A stretch of 5,524 nucleotides of DNA. Source: Halanaerobium sp. (GTDB lineage: Bacteria > Bacillota > Halanaerobiia > Halanaerobiales > Halanaerobiaceae). The stretch covers positions 1 to 5,524 of the forward strand of contig QBLP01000136.1 in the NCBI GenBank assembly GCA_003070825.1. The letters run 5' to 3'. The notes beneath the pieces are model-generated. The model was not told the DNA's origin and searched no databases. It saw only the letters and a list, made by a program, of their open reading frames with translations. Of the stretch, positions 1 to 4,897 are shown piece by piece; within the stretch, counting starts at the first letter, position 1; each line of letters begins with the position of its first letter. The translations under genes and the position numbers were made by a program.

Positions 1-588
1 ATAAATATGATCCATCTCACTAGAAAAAATAAAAGATGTTTCATCCTTCTTCGCAAGCTCCTTAGCCACTTTAAGATCCACTTTAGCATCTTTATTGTTT
101 TTAGCGAGCAAATTATAATTCTTCTGAGGACTTAACAACTGCTCCTTCTCATCAAGGTTATGAGTTATTATCCCTCTCTTATATGTCCAGCCATCTTCTT
201 CAAGCTTTTTATATGATAGATCTTCCTTGATAATAACTGGCGCAGCATTCTCTCTTCTCTCAATTACCATTTCATAAAATAGTTGATACTTATTTTCTCC
301 TAAAGTCATAGAAAAAACAGCATTAATAGCAGCTTCTTTCTCACCCTGATATATATAATCTTTAATATCTCCAGGCAAAGATTCTCCAAGCAAGACCAGT
401 TTCAGTATCCATAGAGCTTCAATAAGAGCAGTTTTACCAGAACCATTCTGGCCGTATATTCCCAGCACATCTGATGTTTTAGAAAAAAAGTCTTCGCTTT
501 TATAACTGTTAAAATCAATCTGACCCTGCCTAACATTCTTGAAATTTTTCAGTTGTACCTGCTGCAGACGCAGCATTCTCTCCTTCAT
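1..588 (-). CDS. AAA-family ATP-binding protein, N-terminal 196 residues (3' end outside window)
   Basis: This partial gene reads in from its start and leaves the window after 196 codons without a stop. Residues 6-56 have the opening typical of SMC/RecF-like and AAA_15/AAA_21-type ATPases: a short beta-strand region, then LGIYGQNGSGKTALIEAL, whose Walker A is GQNGSGKT at residues 46-53 (Lys52, Thr53 bind ATP phosphates). The rest is a charged, mixed alpha/beta region; Walker B and signature motifs would lie beyond the window. The start at 588 is chosen because GGAGGTGATC (591-600) sits 7 bases upstream and is a near-perfect anti-16S match; a second ATG 12 bases further in is less well placed. 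No signal peptide is visible, so it is probably cytoplasmic. Such proteins can act in DNA repair or, paired with a second gene, in phage defence (RloA/RloB, Septu-like); which applies cannot be decided here because the partner side is outside the window. Confidence 0.85.
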   Translation of the reverse strand, partial: MKERMLRLQQVQLKNFKNVRQGQIDFNSYKSEDFFSKTSDVLGIYGQNGSGKTALIEALWILKLVLLGESLPGDIKDYIYQGEKEAAINAVFSMTLGENKYQLFYEMVIERRENAAPVIIKEDLSYKKLEEDGWTYKRGIITHNLDEKEQLLSPQKNYNLLAKNNKDAKVDLKVAKELAKKDETSFIFSSEMDHIY

Positions 589-609
589 TTGATCACCTCC
601 ATTGATTAA

Positions 610-638
610 ATTATACAACTATTAGTGATAAAAAGCAA
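610..638 (-). promoter_or_regulatory. Sigma-A type promoter of the AAA ATPase gene
   Basis: On the minus strand TTGCTT (638-633) and a perfect TATAAT (615-610) are separated by 17 bases. The -35 matches the consensus at 3 of 6 positions. Transcription would start near 603, directly in front of the ribosome binding site at 600-591, giving a very short leader of about 15 bases. Confidence 0.65.
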
Positions 639-773
639 TATTTTCAGCAAAATCGGTATAAAAAATATCATATTCGTTAAAAAGTTTAGATTATAGTCAA
701 AAAAATAGTCTATCAGCTGATTCTCATAATAGTTGTTCAGACTAAACCTATATTAAATTTTACGATGTTAAAC

Positions 774-800
774 AAGGTGTACTCATTTCGATTACACCTT
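774..800. repeat. Perfect inverted repeat AAGGTGTA-N11-TACACCTT
   Basis: Arms 774-781 and 793-800 are perfectly complementary over 8 bases around an 11-base spacer. No U-run follows on either strand, so it is not a standard terminator. It lies just upstream of TATAAT (805-810) and TATAGT (815-820) on the plus strand, so it could be an operator for a dimeric regulator or a hairpin within a small RNA. Which regulator would bind is unknown. Confidence 0.5.
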
Positions 801-815
801 ACATTATAATAATTT

Positions 816-889
816 ATAGTTAAGCTAAACATGTAAACTGTTCAATCCGTTAAAGTTATCCGCACTTATAGATATGTGCGGAGGTTTTT
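816..889 (+). ncRNA. Possible small non-coding RNA ending at a strong terminator (speculative)
   Basis: The evidence is a plus-strand intrinsic terminator at 859-889 with no gene in front of it, plus -10-like sequences upstream: TATAAT at 805-810, and TATAGT at 815-820 with ATTACA 18 bases before it at 791-796. A start near 816 to 827 would give an RNA of about 60 to 75 bases. No start codon with a ribosome binding site is present in this stretch; the ATG at 832 is followed at once by a stop. The -35 sequences are weak, so the 5' end is a guess. It could instead be the relic terminator of a lost gene. Confidence 0.25.
859..889 (+). terminator. Intrinsic terminator on the plus strand
   Basis: TCCGCAC (859-865) pairs with GTGCGGA (876-882), a 7-bp GC-rich stem with a 10-base loop, followed by GG and TTTTT (885-889). 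On the opposite strand no U-run follows the stem, so it works on the plus strand only. All recognisable genes here are on the minus strand, which makes this terminator an orphan. Confidence 0.7.
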
Positions 890-924
890 AACACTCATCA
901 ACTTCACCAATCAAATAGTTCAAC

Positions 925-956
925 AAAAAATACCCTGTAACTATTAGTCTACAGGG
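925..956 (-). terminator. Intrinsic terminator of the lysine-rich mini-protein gene
   Basis: Read on the minus strand, CCCTGTA (956-950) and TACAGGG (939-933) form a 7-bp stem with a 10-base loop, followed by TATTTTTTG (932-924). It begins 38 bases after the stop codon of the small gene at 995-1066, which supports that gene being a real transcription unit. Confidence 0.8.
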
Positions 957-994
957 AAAAATATACATTGTTTAGTTTTGACTTATTAAAGGAA

Positions 995-1066
995 TTACTT
1001 CTTTATTTCCTTTTTTTCTTCTTTCTTCTCAGGTTTTTTCTTAGCTACTTTTTTCTTATCTTTCAT
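995..1066 (-). CDS. Lysine-rich mini-protein, 23 aa
   Basis: This is a small gene of 23 codons plus stop. The product begins MKDKKKVAKKKPEKK and ends EEKKEIKK: 13 of 23 residues are Lys, with four Glu, one Asp and one Pro, and no Cys or aromatic residue. The net charge is strongly positive (about +8), with no hydrophobic stretch and therefore no membrane segment or signal peptide. Support for translation is strong for such a short gene: GGGAGGTG (1073-1080) lies 8 bases before the ATG, and a clean terminator (925-956) follows the stop. Its function is not known. A Lys/Glu-rich basic tail like this would suit binding of nucleic acid, ribosome or membrane phospholipid, but that is inference from composition only. 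The long antisense reading frame over it, rich in Phe and Leu, is simply its complement. Confidence 0.7.
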   Translation of the reverse strand: MKDKKKVAKKKPEKKEEKKEIKK

Positions 1067-1113
1067 TTTCAACACCTCCCTGATATTTCAACTTACTACT
1101 TGAGCCTAAATTT

Positions 1114-1119
1114 ATTATA
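1114..1119 (-). promoter_or_regulatory. Candidate -10 box of the mini-protein gene
   Basis: A perfect TATAAT on the minus strand lies 34 bases before the ribosome binding site of the 23-aa gene and would give a leader of about 40 bases. No good -35 is found at 15 to 19 bases upstream (ATATTA at 17). Because a strong terminator (1177-1239) separates this gene from the repressor gene, a promoter somewhere in 1067-1176 is expected; this is the best candidate. Confidence 0.35.
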
Positions 1120-1176
1120 TTACATAAAACTCGAAATAATATCTAATTATTAAGTCCCCCTGAAGAAAATATTATA

Positions 1177-1239
1177 CAAAATAAAACCCCCAGAAAAGCT
1201 CCATCAATAACTGAACAAAATGAAGGTTTCTCTGAGGGT
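1177..1239 (-). terminator. Large intrinsic terminator after the repressor gene
   Basis: On the minus strand ACCCTCAGAGAA (1239-1228) pairs with TTTTCTGGGGGT (1197-1186), 12 bp with two G-U pairs. After a small internal loop the stem continues with CTTCAT (1225-1220) against ATGGAG (1204-1199), leaving a 15-base loop. TTTTATTTTG follows (1186-1177). It lies about 100 bases after the stop of the repressor gene and would end the metal-resistance transcript. The base of the stem overlaps a competing 5-bp hairpin, GGGTG/CACCC at 1253-1236, that would form first. Confidence 0.75.
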
Positions 1240-1339
1240 GAATAATCGCACCCAAATTTATAGTTCAATAATAAAATGCATTGTTTCTGAAAAATCCAGT
1301 AAGTTTAATTTTTATAAACTACATCTAAAGATAAAAATA

Positions 1340-1708
1340 TTAATCCTCTAAAACGTGATTCAAACCCTGTCCAAACAAACATAAAACATGATTATCATCC
1401 AGAGAGTAATAAACAGACCTACCTTCCTTTCGATATTTAACTAGGTTATTGTTCCTAAGAACTCTTAATTGATGAGATATTGCAGAAGAACTCATTTCCA
1501 GTATTTCAGACAAATCACAAACACATAACTCCCTATCTTTTAAAGCATATAAAATATTTATCCGTGTTGGATCTCCTATGGTCTTAAATAGTTCTGAAAG
1601 CTGATAAACAATATTTTTTTGAAGTTTACGGTCTTTCATTAAATTTACAACCTGCTCATCCGGGTCAAACACTTCACACATATCACAAAAATTTTTGTCT
1701 TTTGCCAT
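1340..1708 (-). CDS. cadC: ArsR/SmtB family metal-sensing repressor, CadC-like
   Basis: A 122-residue winged-helix repressor, the usual length for CadC. Residues 38-102 form the DNA-binding core, with FKTIGDPTRINILYAL and the recognition helix region SSSAISHQLRVLRNNNLV, then the wing KYRKEGRSVYYSL. Two metal-site signatures of the family are both present. The alpha3N site has Cys8 and Cys11 near the N-terminus plus Cys62 and Cys64 in ELCVCDL, which in CadC bind Cd(II), Pb(II) or Bi(III). The alpha5 site of SmtB/ZiaR is matched by Asp105, His107, His118 and Glu121 in exact spacing and binds Zn(II). Metal binding releases such repressors from DNA. The start is supported by GGGGGAG (1717-1723) 8 bases upstream. 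The likely targets are the two operators before the exporter gene (4815-4828, 4870-4883). The gene is the last of the metal-resistance unit. The family call is very secure; the cadC name is by resemblance. Confidence 0.92.
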   Translation of the reverse strand: MAKDKNFCDMCEVFDPDEQVVNLMKDRKLQKNIVYQLSELFKTIGDPTRINILYALKDRELCVCDLSEILEMSSSAISHQLRVLRNNNLVKYRKEGRSVYYSLDDNHVLCLFGQGLNHVLED

Positions 1709-1757
1709 TAAATCATCTCCCCCAAATCAAAACTAGCACCTTATATTTATTTTAACA

Positions 1758-1795
1758 TAGATTAATTTCTAATAGAAGGCATTTACTTTAATCTA
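1758..1795. repeat. Nested inverted repeats before the repressor gene
   Basis: TAGATTAA (1758-1765) and TTAATCTA (1788-1795) are a perfect 8-base inverted repeat, and inside it TTCTA-A-TAGAA (1767-1777) is a second perfect palindrome. They fall just after the candidate start of the internal repressor promoter, where an operator would act. The sequence does not resemble the TGAACA-type ArsR/SmtB sites before the exporter gene, so autoregulation by the same protein is not evident. Confidence 0.35.
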
Positions 1796-1796
1796 A

Positions 1797-1824
1797 ATTA
1801 TACAGCAGCAATTATTGGGGTTAA
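1797..1824 (-). promoter_or_regulatory. Candidate internal promoter of the repressor gene
   Basis: On the minus strand TTAACC (1824-1819, 4 of 6 match) is followed after 16 bases by a perfect TATAAT (1802-1797). The -35 overlaps the stop codon of the methyltransferase gene. Transcription would begin near 1790, about 80 bases before the repressor start codon. It would let the repressor be made without read-through from the exporter promoter. Confidence 0.45.
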
Positions 1825-2440
1825 ACTTTATATCCTGAAGCAACAAAGACACCGCCATTTTTAAAACTGTGATTTAAATTAAAATCTTTCACTTCTTTTC
1901 TGCTTTTTAAATACTCCCAGGTTGGTCTAGTAACATCAGCATTACCAATTAAGTCTATAAAACGGCCCCATAAATTGAGTTCTTCCATATACCAATCCAT
2001 AATAACAATTTTACCGCCAACCCTTACAAGCGAAAGACTTTTATCAATAACTTTTTGCCATTCAGGCATAGCTGATAAACCCAATTCGAGATAGATAGCA
2101 TCAATATTTAATTCTTCTTCTGAAATAGATGCAATATCAGATTTATTAAATCTAGCAGCATCTTCATGTAAAGTTATTATATTATTCCAACCTTTTTTTC
2201 TAATTTTTTTCTGGCTTTTGTCAACATTCCTTCAGAATAATCAATACCAATTATTAAACCATTACTTTTCAACTGATTTTTAAGATATTTAAAACTTTGT
2301 CCAGTTCCACAGGGTAAAACTATTATATTACTGTTTTTTTTAAAATCCAGTTTTTCAATAGCAAATTTTCGCGGCTTGTGATAATACCAGTCAGGTGCTA
2401 GTAGATCATATAGATAAGAAAAGATATCATAATATTTCAT
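1821..2440 (-). pseudogene. Class I SAM-dependent methyltransferase, split by a one-base frameshift
   Basis: Two reading frames together make one 206-residue methyltransferase. The first frame (2440-2177) runs from MKYYDIFSYLYDLL to a stop shortly after residue 83. The other frame continues with GWNNIITLHEDAARF and ends at 1821. Motif I is IIVLPCGTGQ (Gly45-Thr46-Gly47, SAM binding; Pro43 replaces the usual acidic residue), the acidic SAM-ribose residue is Asp67, and motif II carries Asp94. VGGKIVIMDW at 141-150 is the usual strand before the C-terminal part, which ends FVASGYKV. The break lies in a 7-A tract (2193-2199): one more A restores the frame exactly. It could be a homopolymer sequencing error, a recent mutation, or -1 frameshifting at A_AAA_AAG. 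GGGGGG (2447-2452) is the ribosome binding site. The substrate is unknown. An arsenite methyltransferase is unlikely, as the only Cys is in motif I. The gene lies between the exporter and repressor genes. Confidence 0.82.
2192..2198 (-). other. A_AAA_AAG slippery heptamer at the methyltransferase frame break
   Basis: In the frame of the methyltransferase start, codons 81-83 read GAA AAA AAG, placing the heptamer A_AAA_AAG in exactly the phase used for -1 frameshifting in E. coli dnaX. Slippage by one base continues with GGT TGG AAT, which gives the residues expected of the family, whereas the zero frame hits TAA after four more codons. No obvious dnaX-like Shine-Dalgarno enhancer or strong downstream stem is visible close by. 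Confidence 0.5.
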
Positions 2441-2470
2441 TATAATCCCCCCACAGCCTTATAAATGATT

Positions 2471-2537
2471 TCCCCCTGAAGATTTTATCCAAACATATTT
2501 CTGATGAAATTATTTTTAAGCTTCAGAGGGATTTTTT
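2471..2537. repeat. Nested hairpin between exporter and methyltransferase genes
   Basis: Arms 2471-2481 (TCCCCCTGAAG) and 2521-2531 (CTTCAGAGGGA) pair over 11 positions; on the minus strand, which carries the genes, all pair with one G-U. Inside is a second hairpin, ATTTC/GAAAT (2497-2501 and 2506-2510). On the plus strand TTTTTT (2532-2537) follows, making a terminator-like structure for antisense transcription into the exporter gene. On the minus strand no U-run follows, so it should not end the exporter transcript; it may stabilise or partition the operon mRNA. The first minus-strand arm can alternatively pair with the methyltransferase ribosome binding site. Confidence 0.65.
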
Positions 2538-2547
2538 ACTTGCTTAA

Positions 2548-4776
2548 TTAAACATTACGGCTAATTCTCACAGCATTAAAGACAGCAATTAATGCCACAC
2601 CTACATCGGCAAAGACTGCTCCCCACATGGTTGCTAAACCCACAGCACCCATTATAAGTACTATACCTTTTACACCTAAGGCCAGAATAATGTTCTGCCA
2701 GACAATTTTTCTTGTTCTCCGGGCAGTATTAATAGCAGTAATTAATTTTGAAGGCTCATCTGTCATTAAGACAACATCTGCCGCCTCAATAGCTGCATCT
2801 GAACCAAGTCCTCCCATAGCAACACCTATATCAGAGCGAGCCAGAACAGGTGCATCATTGATTCCATCTCCTACAAAGATAAGTTTATCATTTTCTTTCT
2901 GTCTGCCAAGTAATTCTTCAATTTCATCTACCTTCTGATCCGGTAGAAGTTCAGAATAATAATTATCTAAGCCAAGCCGCTGGGCTACTCTCCCGGCAAC
3001 TGCCTCCCGATCACCAGTTAACATAGTTAACTGTTTAATACCTAATTCTTTTAAACCCTTAATTGCCTTTATCGAATCCTCTTTTAATTCATCCGTAATT
3101 GTTATATAACCTGCGTATTTATTTTCAATCGCTAGATAAACAATTGTTCCATCTGCATCAACTTCCTGATATTCAATGTTATTTTTATTCATTAATTTGA
3201 TATTACCTGCCAGAATTTCTTTGTCATCAACCACAGCTTTAATCCCGTGTCCAGAAATTTCCTGATAATCTTTTATTCTTTGATTATCAATTTTCTGGTC
3301 AAACGCTTCGACAATGGACTTTGCTATCGGGTGGGTGGAATGACTTTCAGCATAAGCAGCCATAGTTAAAATCTGCTCATTATTAAAGCCATTATATGAT
3401 TCCACCTTACTAACAGCAAATTCTCCTTTAGTTAAAGTTCCAGTTTTATCAAATACTATTTGACTAACATTGTTCAGTGCTTCCAGATAATTACCACCTT
3501 TAACCAGAACGCCCTGTCGCGATGCTCGACCTATTCCTCCAAAAAATCCTAACGGAATGGATACTACAAGTGCACAGGGACAGGAAATAACTAAAAAGAT
3601 AAGAGCTCGATAAAACCAGTCTGCAAAGGCTGCTCCCTGTAAAAATAGTGGCGGTAAGACCGCAATAGCCAGAGCCGAATAGACTACAACCGGTGTATAA
3701 TAACGGGCAAATTTAGTAATAAACTTCTCAGTTGGTGCTTTTTTTTCACTGGCATTTTCCACAAGTTCCAAAATCTTAGATACTGTTGACTGACCATATT
3801 CTTTTGTCACTTCTACTGTTAATAAACCATCTTTGTTAATTGTTCCACTCAAAATTTCATCACCAGTTTCAACTTTACGCGGAACAGATTCCCCGGTAAG
3901 TGCTGAAGTATCCACCATAGAACTTCCTTCAAGCACTTCTCCATCAAGTGGTACTTTTTCACCAGGTTTTATAATTATTATATCACCTATTTGAACATCT
4001 TCAGGGTCAACCTCTTTTGTTGTATCTTCAAGTTTTAAATTAGCATAATCAGGTCTTATATCCATTAATTTTTTAATTGAGCGTCTGGAACGGTCAACTG
4101 CTCTTTCCTGAAAAATCTCACCAACCATGTAGAAAAGCATTACTGCTACACCTTCAGGAAACTCCTGAATAGAAAAAGCTCCAATTGTTGCTATACTCAT
4201 TAAGAAGTTCTCATCAAAGACCTGGCCTCGCTTTATATTTTTGAAAGCTGCCATTAATACTGGTCCACCGATAAGCAGGTAACTGGAACCAAAAAGTAGC
4301 CATTCCAGATATATTGATAAACTTCCCAATTCTACTTCCAAAAATGGTAGTTCGAATAGTATTATTGCCAGAGCAAAAATTATTGTTCCCGGCCAGAATC
4401 GTTTTTTAAGATAAGAATTTTCATCGTCAACCCCATGGTCGTGACTCTCTTCGTGATCATTTACACGACCTTCCTCGTGATTATGTTCATGGACATGGTT
4501 GTGATCAGACTTTTGATTAGCTCTTTTTCGTCTATTTCTAGACTCCTTAACAGTTAAGCCAGGTTCTATTCTATCTGCAATTTCTTGCAATTCATTTTCA
4601 AATGAATTATCAGCACCCTCTCCTTCAACAGTAATCGTGCTGGTAGCAAAATTCAAACTCACCTTTTCTATATCCTCTAAATTATTAACTTCTTTCTCAA
4701 TCTTACCTGCACAATTAGTACAGGTCAAACCTTCTAGTTCAAATTTCTTTTTCTTATTTTCTGCTTTTTCTGGCAT
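2548..4776 (-). CDS. cadA: P1B-2 type Zn/Cd/Pb-exporting ATPase
   Basis: This 742-residue heavy-metal pump exports Zn(II), Cd(II) or Pb(II) across the cytoplasmic membrane using ATP. An N-terminal HMA domain has the metal-binding GLTCTNC (Cys19, Cys22). A His-rich linker follows (eight His at 92-114). Two P1B-specific helices lie at about 128-147 and 157-177, the next pair at 188-222, then the actuator domain with TGES (294-297). The transport helix carries CPC (399-401). The ATP-binding domain has DKTGT (phosphorylated Asp443), the HP motif (His482-Pro483), TGDR (587-590) and GDGIND (636-641). Lys703 and Asp724 in the last two helices mark the P1B-2 subgroup and exclude a copper pump. All catalytic residues are intact. 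GGGAGG (4783-4788) supports the start. It is the first gene after a promoter with two ArsR/SmtB-type operators and shares its orientation with the CadC-like repressor. An equivalent name is zntA; the preferred metal cannot be read from sequence. Confidence 0.96.
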   Translation of the reverse strand: MPEKAENKKKKFELEGLTCTNCAGKIEKEVNNLEDIEKVSLNFATSTITVEGEGADNSFENELQEIADRIEPGLTVKESRNRRKRANQKSDHNHVHEHNHEEGRVNDHEESHDHGVDDENSYLKKRFWPGTIIFALAIILFELPFLEVELGSLSIYLEWLLFGSSYLLIGGPVLMAAFKNIKRGQVFDENFLMSIATIGAFSIQEFPEGVAVMLFYMVGEIFQERAVDRSRRSIKKLMDIRPDYANLKLEDTTKEVDPEDVQIGDIIIIKPGEKVPLDGEVLEGSSMVDTSALTGESVPRKVETGDEILSGTINKDGLLTVEVTKEYGQSTVSKILELVENASEKKAPTEKFITKFARYYTPVVVYSALAIAVLPPLFLQGAAFADWFYRALIFLVISCPCALVVSIPLGFFGGIGRASRQGVLVKGGNYLEALNNVSQIVFDKTGTLTKGEFAVSKVESYNGFNNEQILTMAAYAESHSTHPIAKSIVEAFDQKIDNQRIKDYQEISGHGIKAVVDDKEILAGNIKLMNKNNIEYQEVDADGTIVYLAIENKYAGYITITDELKEDSIKAIKGLKELGIKQLTMLTGDREAVAGRVAQRLGLDNYYSELLPDQKVDEIEELLGRQKENDKLIFVGDGINDAPVLARSDIGVAMGGLGSDAAIEAADVVLMTDEPSKLITAINTARRTRKIVWQNIILALGVKGIVLIMGAVGLATMWGAVFADVGVALIAVFNAVRISRNV

Positions 4777-4814
4777 AATAATCCTCCCTAGTTATAATTT
4801 AATATATGATTAAT

Positions 4815-4828
4815 TGAATAATTGTTCA
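4815..4828. promoter_or_regulatory. ArsR/SmtB-type operator overlapping the exporter transcription start
   Basis: TGAATAATTGTTCA is a palindrome with one mismatched pair. On the minus strand it reads ATATGAACAATTATTCA (4831-4815), very close to the ATATGAACA...TTCATAT sites bound by SmtB, ZiaR and CzrA. It lies just after the -10 box, over the expected start of transcription, where a bound repressor blocks RNA polymerase. The CadC-like protein at 1340-1708 is the obvious candidate to bind it. Confidence 0.75.
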
Positions 4829-4833
4829 TATAT

Positions 4834-4862
4834 AGTATACAATTAAATTCGATTTTTGTCAA
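4834..4862 (-). promoter_or_regulatory. Sigma-A type promoter of the metal exporter gene
   Basis: On the minus strand a perfect TTGACA (4862-4857) is followed after 17 bases by TATACT (4839-4834), 5 of 6 matches. Transcription should begin near 4827, leaving a leader of about 50 bases. It is the best promoter in the window, as expected for a strong promoter held down by a repressor. Confidence 0.85.
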
Positions 4863-4869
4863 CAATGAT

Positions 4870-4883
4870 TGAGCAATTATTCA
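4870..4883. promoter_or_regulatory. Second ArsR/SmtB-type operator, upstream of the -35 box
   Basis: TGAGCAATTATTCA reads ATATGAATAATTGCTCA on the minus strand (4886-4870), an imperfect copy of the site at 4815-4828 with two mismatched pairs. Its centre is 55 bases from the other, about five helical turns, and it lies 8 bases upstream of the -35 box. Two dimers bound on the same face could cooperate. Confidence 0.55.
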
Positions 4884-4897
4884 TATATTGTTTAAAT

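Larger units (their letters stand above)
589..994. other. Gene-free interval between the AAA ATPase gene and the lysine-rich mini-protein
   Basis: About 400 bases without a convincing coding region on either strand. It holds the ATPase promoter (610-638), a perfect inverted repeat (774-800), a plus-strand terminator (859-889) and a minus-strand terminator (925-956). The two terminators face each other, which implies a transcript entering on the plus strand from within 601-858, although no gene is seen there. The rest (about 640-770) is AT-rich with short repeats such as ATAGTC at 693-698 and 705-710, to which I assign no function. Confidence 0.6.

Noticed and set aside
712..721. Palindrome ATCAGCTGAT
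   Set aside because: A single 10-base palindrome is expected by chance in a window of this size and nothing nearby gives it a role.
774..800. Intrinsic terminator
   Set aside because: The stem is good but no U-run follows on either strand.
765..809. 14-codon plus-strand frame in front of the orphan terminator
   Set aside because: No Shine-Dalgarno sequence precedes its ATG and the product has no recognisable feature.
968..1153. 61-aa plus-strand open frame rich in Phe and Leu
   Set aside because: It is the complement of the Lys-rich mini-protein gene and its leader; it has no ribosome binding site and its composition follows from poly-A on the other strand.
1821..2084. Separate 87-aa gene starting at a TTG codon
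   Set aside because: The TTG has no ribosome binding site and the same frame continues upstream with methyltransferase sequence; it is the C-terminal part of the split gene.
1821..2440. Arsenite methyltransferase (ArsM)
   Set aside because: ArsM needs several conserved cysteines; this protein has one, within motif I.
1155..2541. Miniature transposable element pair
   Set aside because: Only 12 bases are shared, the terminal repeats of the first copy do not match, and no target duplications are visible.
2441..2547. A known riboswitch such as NiCo, SAM, TPP or FMN class
   Set aside because: I looked for the conserved core words of these classes on the minus strand and did not find them.
2627..2938. 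103-aa plus-strand open frame
   Set aside because: It lies entirely inside the well-supported exporter gene on the other strand and shows no recognisable motif or ribosome binding site.
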